From Serratia liquefaciens ATCC 27592 (lineage in GTDB: Bacteria > Pseudomonadota > Gammaproteobacteria > Enterobacterales > Enterobacteriaceae): 64,000 nucleotides of DNA. Of the stretch, positions 50,786 to 59,981 are shown piece after piece (position 1 is the stretch's first letter; each line of letters starts with the position of its first letter). The notes below the pieces were generated by a model that was given only the letters and a program-made list of their open reading frames with translations, had not been told where the DNA came from and ran no database searches. The translations under genes and the position numbers were made by a program. The DNA is taken from positions 2,232,001 through 2,296,000 of the forward strand of contig NC_021741.1 in the NCBI RefSeq assembly GCF_000422085.1, given 5' to 3'.

Positions 50786-51604
50786 TTATCGAATGGTTTT
50801 CGGTGTTACTACACGGCGGGCGCCGATGTAATGGTTTTGCCAGTAGTCATTGTCGAGTTGGCTGATCCGAATTTCTTCACCGGTACGCGGTGACTGAATA
50901 AATTTGCCGTTGCCCAGATAAACGCCAACATGGTCTGCCACGCCGCGGTTATTAATGCGGAAGAACACCAGGTCACCGCTTTCCAGTTCGCTTCTCTTGA
51001 TCGGCGCGGCGTCTCGCAGGTGATACATTTCGTTGGCGGTGCGCGGCATTTTTATTTTCACCACGTCTTTATACGCGTAGTAAATCAGGCCGCTGCAGTC
51101 GAAACCGGTTCTTGGTGAAGTACCGCCCCAGCGGTAAGGCTTGCCCATTTGGTCCATCAGTTTGGCCATCGCGGTTTGCTTGGCGTGCTGATAGCGTTTT
51201 TTGTGCGCTGGAGTCAGCTTCAACGGTTTATCATCACGCACCAGTTTTGCGGTGGCCATCCCGGCTTCGCGGTGGCGACCATAGCCTTTTTTGTAACCCT
51301 TTTTCGGCGGGGTAACTTTGATTTTGGCTATTTTCTGAGTTTTGCCTTTCGATTTGGCGCTGACGATCTTTTTAGCGGTTTTTTCCGTTTTGGCTTTGGA
51401 AACCTTGGCGGTTTTCTGCGGGGTGGTGGTTTTTGCTTTTTTGCTGGCTTTTACCGCTTTCTTTTTCTTGCGGTCATCTGGCCGGGCTTCGTTGACATGG
51501 CTTTTGCGTTGCTCGGCGGCAATACGCGCCTGTGGCGCAGCATGCGCCAGATTGAAGAATAGCTGTGTAAACAACAGCACAAAAAGCGTAAGAATTAAAC
51601 GCAT
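50786..51604 (-). CDS. mepH: MepH (YdhO), peptidoglycan endopeptidase
   Basis: Periplasmic NlpC/P60 endopeptidase that cuts D-Ala-mDAP cross-links. 272 residues: signal peptide about 1-22 (ending AHA), a long lysine- and alanine-rich low-complexity linker about 44-110, then the catalytic domain (about 140-260) with Cys170 in RTGFDCSG and the histidine in VADHVGVYLG. The basic linker may hold the enzyme against the acidic cell wall. It is next to sodB as in E. coli. Confidence 0.92.
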   Translation of the reverse strand: MRLILTLFVLLFTQLFFNLAHAAPQARIAAEQRKSHVNEARPDDRKKKKAVKASKKAKTTTPQKTAKVSKAKTEKTAKKIVSAKSKGKTQKIAKIKVTPPKKGYKKGYGRHREAGMATAKLVRDDKPLKLTPAHKKRYQHAKQTAMAKLMDQMGKPYRWGGTSPRTGFDCSGLIYYAYKDVVKIKMPRTANEMYHLRDAAPIKRSELESGDLVFFRINNRGVADHVGVYLGNGKFIQSPRTGEEIRISQLDNDYWQNHYIGARRVVTPKTIR

Positions 51605-52019
51605 GTCGACGTTACCAACCTTGGCCCCGGAACAGATATCGAAAGAAGGACAGTATTCCCGAATTTCGCCATATAAAACAGCGAAGAACTCATAAATGAT
51701 AATCCATATTGTGAGAAAACGTTAATGGCATTTTTTTTGCTGAAAAATCAATCCGTTGATGTATAAAAAAGCGACAATCACCGTCGGCGGGATTATTTAA
51801 CGGCGCATTTTGATGGCAAAATATATTAGTGAAATGGCCAGATTAAAAATGTTATTCTGCGCATATGTTTTGACCGGAAAGGCTTTGCCGGTAAGACGCG
51901 ACTGACTACGGGGAAATGCCCTTGCAAAAGATGGCGTTTTCTTGCGACTGTTCCAGCCGCTACAATGGCCGGTGTGATGCATGTTGTAGCCATAAGACTT
52001 GGCTTGAGGAAGCAATACA
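51605..52019. other. mepH-grxD divergent upstream region
   Basis: 415 bases, AT-rich in its first half. GAGGAAG before grxD is the ribosome site. Open frames on the minus strand here show no family resemblance. No other gene or site could be supported. Confidence 0.5.
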
Positions 52020-52367
52020 ATGACGACGACGATTGAAAAAATTCAGCACCAGATCGCTGAGAACCCGATTCTGCTGTACATGAAAGGTTCACCGAAATTG
52101 CCAAACTGCGGTTTCTCTGCGCAAGCCGTGCAGGCGCTGTCTGCCTGTGGCGAACGCTTTGCCTACGTTGATATTCTGCAGAACCCGGACATCCGTGCCG
52201 AGTTGCCGAAATACGCCAACTGGCCGACCTTCCCACAGCTGTGGGTCGACGGTGAGCTGGTAGGCGGCTGCGATATCATCATCGAAATGTATCAGCGCGG
52301 CGAACTGCAGCAGCTGATCAAAGAAACGGCAGAGAAGTACAAACAGCAGGAAGACCAGCAGCCATAA
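52020..52367 (+). CDS. grxD: GrxD, monothiol glutaredoxin
   Basis: 115-residue CGFS-type glutaredoxin that binds and transfers Fe-S clusters with glutathione and BolA partners. The CGFS motif starts at Cys30 (PKLPNCGFSAQA), and the glutathione-binding WPTFPQLWV and GGCDIIIEM stretches are present. It complements the suf operon in this window. A strong terminator follows. Confidence 0.96.
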   Translation: MTTTIEKIQHQIAENPILLYMKGSPKLPNCGFSAQAVQALSACGERFAYVDILQNPDIRAELPKYANWPTFPQLWVDGELVGGCDIIIEMYQRGELQQLIKETAEKYKQQEDQQP

Positions 52368-52394
52368 TCGGCTCGGTTTTATTGTTGGGATCCA

Positions 52395-52434
52395 TCGGGC
52401 GGCACCAGTGAAGACTGGGCCGCCCGATTTTTTT
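52395..52434. terminator. intrinsic terminator between grxD and rnt
   Basis: TCGGGCGGC (52395-52403) pairs with GCCGCCCGA (52419-52427), the inner CCAG/CTGG extends the stem, and seven Ts follow on the plus strand. Confidence 0.92.
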
Positions 52435-52437
52435 GTC

Positions 52438-53085
52438 TTAGTCGGTGTTTTCGACCGCCAGTGGCCAGCCACCCAAGCGTTTCCAACGGTTGACCAGTTC
52501 ACAGAACAGCAACGCGGTTTGCTCGGTGTCATACAGGGCAGAGTGTGCCTGGGAACTGTCGAACGGGATATTGGCGGCGATGCAGGCTTTGGCCAACACC
52601 GTCTGCCCCAGTACCAGCCCACTCAACGCCGCAGTATCAAAGGTGGCGAATGGATGGAAGGGGTTACGTTTCAGGCTGGCGCGCTCTGCGGCGGCCATCA
52701 GGAAGCTGTGATCAAAATTGGCATTGTGCGCCACAATGATTGCCCGGTTGCAGCCACGATCCTTAATGCCCTTGCGCACGGCTTTAAAAATAGCGTGCAA
52801 CGCATCGTGCTCACTGACCGCACCGCGCAATGGGTTACTTGGGTCTATGCCGTTAAAGGCCAGCGCTTCCGGCTGCAGGTTGGCACCTTCAAAAGGCTCC
52901 ACGTGGAAGTGCAGGGTCTCGTCCTGCTGCAACCAGCCGTTTTCATCCATTTTTAACGTAACGGCGGCAATTTCCAGCAGTGCGTCGGTTTTGGCATTAA
53001 ATCCGGCAGTTTCTATGTCTATGACTACGGGGTAAAACCCACGAAAACGGCCACTCAGGGCGTTAAGATCACTTTTTTCGGCCAT
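52438..53085 (-). CDS. rnt: Rnt, ribonuclease T
   Basis: DEDDh-family 3'-5' exoribonuclease that trims tRNA and 5S/23S rRNA ends. The start at 53085 ([20 protein letters not shown]) gives 215 residues, the E. coli length. Exo motifs: DIETAGF near 23, NANFDHSF near 125, and the [11 protein letters not shown] stretch near 180. gloA lies 112 bases upstream on the same strand. Confidence 0.95.
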   Translation of the reverse strand: MAEKSDLNALSGRFRGFYPVVIDIETAGFNAKTDALLEIAAVTLKMDENGWLQQDETLHFHVEPFEGANLQPEALAFNGIDPSNPLRGAVSEHDALHAIFKAVRKGIKDRGCNRAIIVAHNANFDHSFLMAAAERASLKRNPFHPFATFDTAALSGLVLGQTVLAKACIAANIPFDSSQAHSALYDTEQTALLFCELVNRWKRLGGWPLAVENTD

Positions 53086-53197
53086 CAGTTTCTTATCTTC
53101 ATCGAATGCAGCGCGCATTATGGCAAATTTTGCGCCCGGTTGCAGGCGGTTATCACGCAGATAAAAATAAGGGCGCAGGAAGCGCCCTTAATCGACC

Positions 53198-53605
53198 TCA
53201 GTGGCCCAGACCATGCCCAGCATGTTTGTTCTCGATCAGTTCGATCTTGTAACCGTCCGGGTCTTCAACGAAGGCAATCACCGTGGTGCCACCTTTAACC
53301 GGGCCGGCTTCGCGAGTAACCTTGCCGCCGGCGTTACGGATGCTGTCACAGGTTGCAGCGACATCGTCGACGCCCAGCGCCAAATGGCCAAACGCGCTGC
53401 CCATTTCGTAGCTGTCGGTGCCCCAGTTATAGGTCAGTTCAATCACCGCACCTTCGCTTTCATCGGTATAGCCTACAAACGCCAGCGAGTATTTGTATTC
53501 CGGGTTTTCGCTGGTACGCAGCAAGCGCATGCCTAATACCTTGGTATAAAAGTCGATGGAACGTTGCAGGTCACCGACGCGGATCATGGTATGGAGTAAG
53601 CGCAT
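53198..53605 (-). CDS. gloA: GloA, glyoxalase I
   Basis: Lactoylglutathione lyase that detoxifies methylglyoxal with glutathione. 135 residues from the ATG at 53605 ([20 protein letters not shown]), as in E. coli. Metal ligands His5, Glu56 (VIELTYNWG), His74 ([10 protein letters not shown]) and the late glutamate in YKIELIE are present, the Ni-type enzyme. In E. coli gloA belongs to the nemRA-gloA operon; here idi and its own upstream gap separate them. Confidence 0.96.
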   Translation of the reverse strand: MRLLHTMIRVGDLQRSIDFYTKVLGMRLLRTSENPEYKYSLAFVGYTDESEGAVIELTYNWGTDSYEMGSAFGHLALGVDDVAATCDSIRNAGGKVTREAGPVKGGTTVIAFVEDPDGYKIELIENKHAGHGLGH

Positions 53606-53930
53606 AATTCCTCTGATTGGATGTGCCGTTGCCAATGGCGGATGGATTGAAGCGAAATTCAGTATAGCGTTGCCGCATAAGGGATTTCAATGTATGCCGG
53701 GGCGGGAGCGGCAGAGTTTCTGTGACATTGTCACCTTATCAATAGCAATCGCACAGTATGTGCCCTATGGTTGATGGAAATAGGTACTATACCCCTCGCA
53801 AGGAACAGCAGGGTCGGATAGCGATCCAGACTCAGGGTGAATGGCCTCAATTTATACATTTGGATCTGGTTAATATGCTTTTTTGTTTTTACCCGTGTGG
53901 AATGATGGCTACTGCCGAAGGAGATCATTA
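53606..53930. other. gloA-idi divergent upstream region
   Basis: 325 bases between two divergent genes. AAGGAG (53918-53923) is the idi ribosome site. I could not place promoters with confidence and see no other gene. Confidence 0.5.
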
Positions 53931-54470
53931 ATGGACGAAATGCTGATTCTGGTGGACGCCGAAGATAATTCCGTGGGGTCGCAAACCAAAACGCTGGTGC
54001 ACCAGCAGGGATTACTGCACCGGGCGTTTTCAATTTTTATATTTAATAGCCAGGGCAGACTGCTGCTGCAACAACGGGCTTACGGTAAATACCATTCTGC
54101 CGGGTTGTGGACCAACACGTGCTGTGGTCACCCGCGCTGGGGAGAGGCGACGCAGGCAGCCGCACAGCGGCGGTTGCAGGAAGAGATGGGCTTTTGCACT
54201 GAGCTACTGCAGGTATCGAGTTTTACCTACCGCGCGGAAGTGCCAGGCGATTTAATTGAGCACGAATTCGATCATATTTACGTGGGCTTGTTTGACGGTG
54301 AACCGCAAGAGGATCCCGAAGAGGCCCACAGCTGGTTGTGGGTCGATATTCGGCAATTAGCCCAGGAGATAAAAAACGATCCTGATAAATTTACCGTTTG
54401 GTTCCGCACCATAATGAACAATATCGACGCCGCTGAGATCGAACGTTGGGGAAAGTTGGTTCCCCGTTAA
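53931..54470 (+). CDS. idi: Idi, isopentenyl-diphosphate isomerase (type I)
   Basis: Nudix-fold enzyme that interconverts isopentenyl and dimethylallyl diphosphate for isoprenoid and quinone synthesis. 179 residues; start at 53931 with AAGGAG seven bases upstream (MDEMLILVDAEDNSVG). The active cysteine is in TNTCCGHPRWGE near residue 67 and the catalytic acidic region in HEFDHIYVG near 115. It sits between gloA and nemA, splitting the E. coli arrangement. Confidence 0.95.
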   Translation: MDEMLILVDAEDNSVGSQTKTLVHQQGLLHRAFSIFIFNSQGRLLLQQRAYGKYHSAGLWTNTCCGHPRWGEATQAAAQRRLQEEMGFCTELLQVSSFTYRAEVPGDLIEHEFDHIYVGLFDGEPQEDPEEAHSWLWVDIRQLAQEIKNDPDKFTVWFRTIMNNIDAAEIERWGKLVPR

Positions 54471-54495
54471 ATTGCCCCTGAATCGAAAAACGACA

Positions 54496-54529
54496 AAAGC
54501 CCGCCGGCATTCGCATACCGGCGGGCTTT
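54496..54529. terminator. intrinsic terminator between idi and nemA
   Basis: AAAGCCCGCCGG (54496-54507) pairs perfectly with CCGGCGGGCTTT (54518-54529). Convergent genes share it. Confidence 0.92.
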
Positions 54530-54550
54530 CTTATCTGGTATTCCGCGTTA

Positions 54551-55648
54551 TTACAGCGTCGGGTAGTCAGTATAACCCTCTGCACCGCCGCCATAGAAGG
54601 TGGCAGGCTGCGGCTCGTTCAACGCAGCATTCTGCTTGAAGCGCTCTACCAGATCCGGGTTGGCGATATAGCTGCGGCCGAAGGCCACCGCATCGATAAA
54701 GCCTTTATTGATCAGCTCTTCTGCTTTCTCGGCGGTATAAGCGCCGGCACCGACGATGACGCCTTTAAAGTGGGCGCGTACCGAGTCACGGAAGGCGTCG
54801 GAATAAGGCTTGCCGCCGGCCCAGTCGGGTTCGGAAATGTGCAGATAAGCGATATTGCGCTTGTTCAGCTCTTCCACCAGATACAGCGCCGCTTCTTCCT
54901 GATCTTCCCCGTTATCCAGGCCGTTGAACGGACCCAGCGGTGAAATACGGATGCCAATGTGTTCTGAACCCCATTCGGCGATGCTCGCGTCAACCACTTC
55001 CAACGTCAGGCGAGTGCGGTTTTCGATGCTGCCGCCGTATTGGTCGGTACGTTGGTTAGACGCAGGCGACATAAACTGGTGCAGCAAATAGCCGTGCGCA
55101 GCGTGCAGCTCAATAAAATCAAAGCCGGCTTCACGCGCGTTGGCGGTGGCCTGACGGAAATCGTTGATGATCCCCGGGATCTCGTCGGTTTCCAGCGCTC
55201 GTGGGGTAGAGGTCGGCACTCGTACCCAGGCTCCGGTTTCGTCACGCACGGTGGTGCGGGTGTCGGCATTGATCGCAGAAGGGGCCACCGGTGCCTGCTG
55301 GCCCGGTTGCAGGCTGTTGTGGGAAATACGGCCCACGTGCCACAGTTGAACGGCGATATGGCCATTCTTATCGTGTACAGCCTGGGTGATTTTTTTCCAC
55401 GCGGCGATCTGCTCTGGAGTGTGCAGCCCCGGAGCGCCGGCATAGCCTTTCGCCTGGAAAGAAATCTGAGTGGCTTCAGTGACGATCAGGCCGGCACTGG
55501 CGCGCTGAGCATAATATTCGCCCATTAACGGAGTAGGGATATCGCCGGGCTCAATGCTGCGCAGCCGCGTCAGTGGGGCCATAAACACGCGGTTTGGCAG
55601 GGTGATAGCGCCAACCTTCAACGGGGAGAACAACTTTTCAATCTTCAT
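54551..55648 (-). CDS. nemA: NemA, N-ethylmaleimide reductase (Old Yellow Enzyme)
   Basis: FMN ene-reductase that reduces electrophiles such as N-ethylmaleimide and nitrate esters. The start at 55648 ([20 protein letters not shown]) gives 365 residues, equal to E. coli; the frame upstream is unrelated. Visible parts: MAPLTRLRS, the substrate-binding [10 protein letters not shown] histidine area, and the [14 protein letters not shown] barrel strand. It follows nemR by 88 bases with an operator-like site between (55666-55680). Confidence 0.95.
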   Translation of the reverse strand: MKIEKLFSPLKVGAITLPNRVFMAPLTRLRSIEPGDIPTPLMGEYYAQRASAGLIVTEATQISFQAKGYAGAPGLHTPEQIAAWKKITQAVHDKNGHIAVQLWHVGRISHNSLQPGQQAPVAPSAINADTRTTVRDETGAWVRVPTSTPRALETDEIPGIINDFRQATANAREAGFDFIELHAAHGYLLHQFMSPASNQRTDQYGGSIENRTRLTLEVVDASIAEWGSEHIGIRISPLGPFNGLDNGEDQEEAALYLVEELNKRNIAYLHISEPDWAGGKPYSDAFRDSVRAHFKGVIVGAGAYTAEKAEELINKGFIDAVAFGRSYIANPDLVERFKQNAALNEPQPATFYGGGAEGYTDYPTL

Positions 55649-55665
55649 AGTGCATCCTATATTAA

Positions 55666-55680
55666 TAGACCGGTCGACTA
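55666..55680 (-). promoter_or_regulatory. possible second NemR operator, before nemA
   Basis: TAGACCGGTCGACTA shares TAGACC with the nemR operator but the other arm is imperfect. It stands 17 bases before the nemA ATG. Confidence 0.5.
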
Positions 55681-55736
55681 GTAATGTAATAAAACTGCCC
55701 CACAGGGCAAGTTTCGATAAAACCAGGGTGTTTCGT

Positions 55737-56342
55737 TTAAGGTTGCGGCGGACGCAACAGCAATTCAATACTTTCCAGCGCGCTGGTCAACGGCGCGACC
55801 GAGCGGCGGATTTTGGCACGCAGCGAAGCGCCAAGCCACAGTGAATACAGCGTTTCTGCCGTTGCTGCCGGGCTCATGGCAATCGACAAGGCGCCTTCGC
55901 GGATACCGCGTTCAATCGCGTCCTGCAGGTGAGCAATCACCCGGGCGGTTCCCGTTTCCAATGCATGACGCATCGGTTCTGACAGATCACTCACCTCGGC
56001 GGAAAGCTTCACCGCCAGACAGGCATTGTGGCATTCGCTGCGGCAGTGATAGCTGATTGCCTGGGCGTAATAGCTCAGCAACTGGTGGCGCGCATCGCTT
56101 TTATCGTCGGCAAACAGCTGTTTCATTTGCCCATCATAATGCTCGAAATAACGTTGCAGCATCGCTTCACCAAAGGCTTCTTTCGAACGGAAGTAGTGGT
56201 AGAACGAGCCTTTCGGCACCCCGGCCGTATTCAGCAGTTCACTCAGCCCCATGCCGGTAAAACCAAGGCGCAGGCTTAGCGTCTCGCCGGTAGCGAGCAA
56301 ATGTTCACGGGTGTCTGTCGGGCAATGCGCATGTTTAGTCAT
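55737..56342 (-). CDS. nemR: NemR, TetR-family electrophile sensor
   Basis: 201-residue repressor that senses hypochlorous acid and electrophiles through cysteine and releases nemRA. Start at 56342 ([20 protein letters not shown]). The HTH is about 33-52 ([19 protein letters not shown]). Cysteines 100, 104 and 108 lie together; Cys108 in [11 protein letters not shown] aligns with the redox-active Cys106 of E. coli NemR. A palindromic operator lies 18 bases upstream. Confidence 0.93.
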   Translation of the reverse strand: MTKHAHCPTDTREHLLATGETLSLRLGFTGMGLSELLNTAGVPKGSFYHYFRSKEAFGEAMLQRYFEHYDGQMKQLFADDKSDARHQLLSYYAQAISYHCRSECHNACLAVKLSAEVSDLSEPMRHALETGTARVIAHLQDAIERGIREGALSIAMSPAATAETLYSLWLGASLRAKIRRSVAPLTSALESIELLLRPPQP

Positions 56343-56359
56343 AATGGCTGTCAGCATAA

Positions 56360-56375
56360 TAGACCAATCGGTCTA
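56360..56375 (-). promoter_or_regulatory. NemR operator before nemR
   Basis: TAGACCAATCGGTCTA is a perfect six-base inverted repeat around AATC, matching the known NemR box form TAGACC-N4-GGTCTA. Confidence 0.88.
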
Positions 56376-56393
56376 GGTCAATAGCAATAAAAA

Positions 56394-56415
56394 AACCGGC
56401 GTAAGAACGCCGGTT
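56394..56415 (-). terminator. intrinsic terminator after eptA
   Basis: AACCGGCGT (56394-56402) pairs with ACGCCGGTT (56407-56415); on the minus strand a run of Ts follows. It lies 46 bases after the eptA stop. Confidence 0.88.
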
Positions 56416-56460
56416 GCGATGAGCGGTATTTTGCCCGAGCGGAATGAAGATGTTAAGCGG

Positions 56461-58104
56461 TTATGAACCGCTGCGGCAGCGTTGCAGAATATCCAACTGC
56501 GATTGATACTCGCGAGTTTGCACGTTCATCATACCGAGCAGGGTATGGAACAGGTTGTCTTGCGAGACTTCGTCCTTTTCCGCCATATTGTTCAGACACT
56601 GGCGATCGATCTTGAAGTTGCGCTCATAGTCCGCAGACATCCACATCAGGAAGGGAACGTGGGTCTGCTGGCTTGGTGCGAAGACATAGGGCGTACCGTG
56701 CAGATACATACCGTTTTCACCCAATGATTCACCGTGGTCGGAAAGGTACACCAGCGCCGTATTGAATTTCCCGCTGTACTGCTGCAGCAGTTTGATGGTG
56801 TCGTCCAGCATGGCATCAGTATAAAGCAGCGAATTGTCATAGGTATTGACCAACTGCTCGTGGGTGCAATCCTGGATCTGATTGCTGTCGCAGGTCGGCA
56901 AGAACTTCTGGAACTCTGGCGTACTGCGGCGGTAATAGGCCGGCCCGTGGCTGCCCATCTGATGCAGTACGATCACACCGTCGTCTTTCAGGCTGTTGAT
57001 GTAGTCGTTCAGCTTGTACAGCAATACCTTATCCATGCACACATCGCCGTCACAATCCTGCGGCAGTTTCAACTTGGTCATGTCTACGTGCGGTACGCGA
57101 TCGCATGCACCTTTGCAGCCGCCGTCATTTTCACGCCACAGCACGTTAACACCGGCATGAGCCAGTACGTCTAGTACACCTTCCTGATGCGTAGCCAGAG
57201 TCGCATCGTAATCCTTGCGCGGCATGTTGGAGAACATGCAGGGGACGGATATGGCGGTTTCAGTGCCACACGAGCTGGCGTTTTTAAAATAGGTCACATT
57301 GTCTTGTTTCAGGCGCGGGTTGGTTTCGCGGCCGTAGCCCCCGAGCGAGAAATTCTCGGCGCGCGCCGTTTCGCCCACCACCAGGATCACCAGGGTTTTC
57401 TTTTGCTGTGAGGCTATCAGCGGCCCTTTGCGAGCATCTTCACCAATTTTCACCAGCGGCAGGTTACGGGTGAAGTAGCGTTGCTGGGTAAACTTGATGG
57501 TGCCGGCGACGAAGTTGGAGGGCGTCAGCATTTTCACTACGCTTTTGTTATTGCGGATCAGCGAAGCGTAGTCCTTATAAAACAGCGCGGCGATAATCAG
57601 GATCACCACCACGGAAAGCATCACGTTGGCGGCTCGCAGCCCGGCCATGTACCACCAGGGGCGAGTTTTTCGGATATCGGTAAAGCAGACCGCCACCGCC
57701 GGAAGAATACCGAGCAACACCAGCCACAGCCCCATGCGGGGTGTCAGCAGGGCCGTGGCCTCCTGCGGGTTGGTCTCGAAGGCGTTCTGCATCATATTGC
57801 CGTCGATGACCACGCCATAGCTGAACATAAAGTAGTTGGCGGCCGCGCTGCCGAGCAGGAAGAAAATCATCAGCGGTTTACGCAGGAAGGGCACGGTCAG
57901 CACGCTGAAGATGATATTCAACGCGCAAAAAATCACTACCGGCATGGTGGCGGCGAAAATAACGCTGTGGACGTTATCGAAGCTGATATACGACCAGGCC
58001 TTATGAAGGAATAACGCATTCTGGAACAGAGTGAAGAACAAGGCGCTGGCGAGGATAAAACCCAGGCTGTTGCACTGTAAGCGTTGACGTAACCACATTG
58101 CCAA
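56461..58104 (-). CDS. eptA: EptA (PmrC), lipid A phosphoethanolamine transferase
   Basis: Inner-membrane enzyme that adds phosphoethanolamine to lipid A phosphates, reducing binding of polymyxin. 547 residues; an ATG at 58098 is also possible. Five hydrophobic helices precede a periplasmic sulfatase-fold domain (from about 215). Metal and nucleophile motifs are intact: Glu245 in VGETARAENF, Thr281 in SCGTETA, LSDHGESLGE and the late HGTPY histidine. Cysteine pairs fit the disulfides of the family. A PmrA-type box precedes it. No pmrAB-like two-component genes adjoin it. Confidence 0.95.
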   Translation of the reverse strand: MAMWLRQRLQCNSLGFILASALFFTLFQNALFLHKAWSYISFDNVHSVIFAATMPVVIFCALNIIFSVLTVPFLRKPLMIFFLLGSAAANYFMFSYGVVIDGNMMQNAFETNPQEATALLTPRMGLWLVLLGILPAVAVCFTDIRKTRPWWYMAGLRAANVMLSVVVILIIAALFYKDYASLIRNNKSVVKMLTPSNFVAGTIKFTQQRYFTRNLPLVKIGEDARKGPLIASQQKKTLVILVVGETARAENFSLGGYGRETNPRLKQDNVTYFKNASSCGTETAISVPCMFSNMPRKDYDATLATHQEGVLDVLAHAGVNVLWRENDGGCKGACDRVPHVDMTKLKLPQDCDGDVCMDKVLLYKLNDYINSLKDDGVIVLHQMGSHGPAYYRRSTPEFQKFLPTCDSNQIQDCTHEQLVNTYDNSLLYTDAMLDDTIKLLQQYSGKFNTALVYLSDHGESLGENGMYLHGTPYVFAPSQQTHVPFLMWMSADYERNFKIDRQCLNNMAEKDEVSQDNLFHTLLGMMNVQTREYQSQLDILQRCRSGS

Positions 58105-58151
58105 ATCTAAGTCCTGCTATTAAGTAATGCGCTGAAATTTACAGGATGAAA

Positions 58152-58168
58152 CTTAAGAAAACCTTAGA
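58152..58168 (-). promoter_or_regulatory. PmrA-type box of the eptA promoter
   Basis: The minus strand reads TCTAAG-GTTTT-CTTAAG, one mismatch from HTTAAK-N5-HTTAAK. Ten bases downstream is TAAATT, a possible -10, the same spacing as in the arn promoter. Confidence 0.72.
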
Positions 58169-58215
58169 GATTCAGAATGGTGGCGAAGTCGTTTAGTTTT
58201 GGTTTAGAAAAAAGG

Positions 58216-58242
58216 TCGCCAGACCGGGGGACGGTCTGGCGA
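58216..58242 (-). terminator. intrinsic terminator after the oxidoreductase gene
   Basis: TCGCCAGACCG (58216-58226) pairs perfectly with CGGTCTGGCGA (58232-58242); on the minus strand CCTTTTTT follows. Confidence 0.9.
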
Positions 58243-58247
58243 TGCGA

Positions 58248-58889
58248 TCAGTAAGCGGCGGTAAATTGCGCTTTGATAAACTGCGGTTTTTCAATTTCGT
58301 CGATGATGGCGACCGACAGATCTTCCACCGAGATACCGGCTGGCGCCTGGCCATTCATCAACAGTTTGGTGGTGCCAAGGCGGAACTGGCCGGTGCGCTT
58401 GCCAGGTTCCAACAGGGCAGCTGGCGACAAATAGGTCCAGTCGAGCGAAGTCTCGTTACGCAGTTTGTTGCGTAAATCGCGTACCGCTTGTGCGCCTGGA
58501 CGGATATTTTCCGGGAATTCCGGCGTGTCCACCAATTCAACGCCCGGCGCGACTTCCAGACTGCCGGCACCGCCCACCACCAGCAGGCGTTTAACGCCGG
58601 CTTTTTTAACCGCGTCCAGGATCTGCTGTGCGCCGCGGCTGGTTTTTTCGTAAAGGTTGTCTTCCGCCCAGCCTGGGTTATAGGCGCTGATCACCGCATC
58701 CTGACCGGCCAGCTGTTTCGCCAGCCATTCGGTGTCGGCGACGTCGCCCAGCGCTATGCTCAGGTTGGCGTTTTCCGGCAGGTCTTTTTGCTGACGGGCA
58801 ATCGCCGTGACTTGCAGTCCACGTGCCAGAGCTTCATCCAGCACGCGGCGGCCTACAAAACCTGTTGCTCCAATAATGGCTACTTTCAT
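58248..58889 (-). CDS. NAD(P)-binding oxidoreductase (atypical SDR)
   Basis: 213-residue Rossmann protein. The start at 58889 (MKVAIIGATGFVGRRVLDEA) shows the GATGFVG dinucleotide motif at residues 7-13. The frame is open to 59000, but that stretch overlaps the promoter region of the divergent LysR gene and lacks family sequence. LLVVGGAGSLEVAPG near residue 105 is typical of NmrA/YwnB-like proteins. Substrate unknown. The LysR gene at 59031 probably controls it. Confidence 0.88.
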   Translation of the reverse strand: MKVAIIGATGFVGRRVLDEALARGLQVTAIARQQKDLPENANLSIALGDVADTEWLAKQLAGQDAVISAYNPGWAEDNLYEKTSRGAQQILDAVKKAGVKRLLVVGGAGSLEVAPGVELVDTPEFPENIRPGAQAVRDLRNKLRNETSLDWTYLSPAALLEPGKRTGQFRLGTTKLLMNGQAPAGISVEDLSVAIIDEIEKPQFIKAQFTAAY

Positions 58890-59030
58890 CTTTATGCTCC
58901 TGTCAGTAAAGGGGTCAGTATTAACTTTCTGCTCAGATTGACCCGAGCGGGTATAGATAATGTAGTACTTAACAATGATGTTGATTAGTGCCATATTCAT
59001 GCTTTCTTGATTAAGTAAAACTTCATAATC

Positions 59031-59960
59031 ATGGATAAACTGAATCGAATGGCGGTATTCGCCACCGTGGTGGCCGAAGGATCGCTAGCCGGAGCCGCCC
59101 GGCGACTGGGAATGACGCCGTCAGCGGTCAGCCAGCACCTGCGCTCACTGGAAAAAACGCTTGGCGTGCCCTTGTTACACCGTTCTACACGCCGCCTGGC
59201 GCTCACCGAAGCGGGGGCGGCGTTCTATCCCGGTTGTGAGGCGATGTTGTTTCAGGCGCAGCAGGCCGAACAGCGTCTGGCGGAACTGCGCGATACCCTG
59301 GTGGGAGAATTGCGCATCGCGACGACCATCGGTATCGGTGGTCGCCCGTTAGCGGAGGCGATGGCGCCATTGTTGCAGGCGCATCCCAAGCTGACGCTGA
59401 AGGTGCTGGCTGACGACCGGATTGTCGATATGATTGATCAACGTATCGATATTGCGCTGCGGGTTAATCGTCAATTGGCGGACGCCAATATGATTGCCCA
59501 CCCGCTGGCCGAATGGCCGATGGTGCTGTGTGCCGCTCCTCGCTATCTCAGCCAGCATGGCGTGCCGGAGACGCCACAAGACCTGGTGCAACACCGATGG
59601 ATCACCGGGGCTTTCAGCGGTGCGCATCTCGATTTGCATCACCAGAGCGGCCAACAGCTTAAATTGCGTCTGGCGGAAGGGCAGATTGTCAGCGACAGCA
59701 TGACCGTCATGCGCGCCTTCACCCGCAATGGTTTGGGGATCTCGATTCAACCCCTGTATGAAATAGAAGATGAGCTGCAACGCGGTGAGTTAATCCAACT
59801 GATGCCTGAATGGCGGCCGACACCGTTACGGCTGCATGCGATGACGCTCGAGCGGGCGATGCCGGAGAAAAATCGCCAGGCGCTGCGTTACTTGCGCGAC
59901 TATTTTCGCCGCCACACCGAAAAGTCACTTGCCAGCGGCGCCGATGGCGTCTTCAATTAG
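59031..59960 (+). CDS. LysR-family regulator
   Basis: 309 residues with the N-terminal HTH at about 16-37 (GSLAGAARRLGMTPSAVSQHLR) and a substrate-binding domain from about 88. The type resembles regulators that control divergent oxidoreductase genes. No ribosome site is obvious before the ATG at 59031. The gap to the oxidoreductase start is 141 bases and should contain the shared operator; I could not identify it. Target and effector are unknown. Confidence 0.88.
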   Translation: MDKLNRMAVFATVVAEGSLAGAARRLGMTPSAVSQHLRSLEKTLGVPLLHRSTRRLALTEAGAAFYPGCEAMLFQAQQAEQRLAELRDTLVGELRIATTIGIGGRPLAEAMAPLLQAHPKLTLKVLADDRIVDMIDQRIDIALRVNRQLADANMIAHPLAEWPMVLCAAPRYLSQHGVPETPQDLVQHRWITGAFSGAHLDLHHQSGQQLKLRLAEGQIVSDSMTVMRAFTRNGLGISIQPLYEIEDELQRGELIQLMPEWRPTPLRLHAMTLERAMPEKNRQALRYLRDYFRRHTEKSLASGADGVFN

Positions 59961-59981
59961 CAAGAGATAACAGGAGGACGC

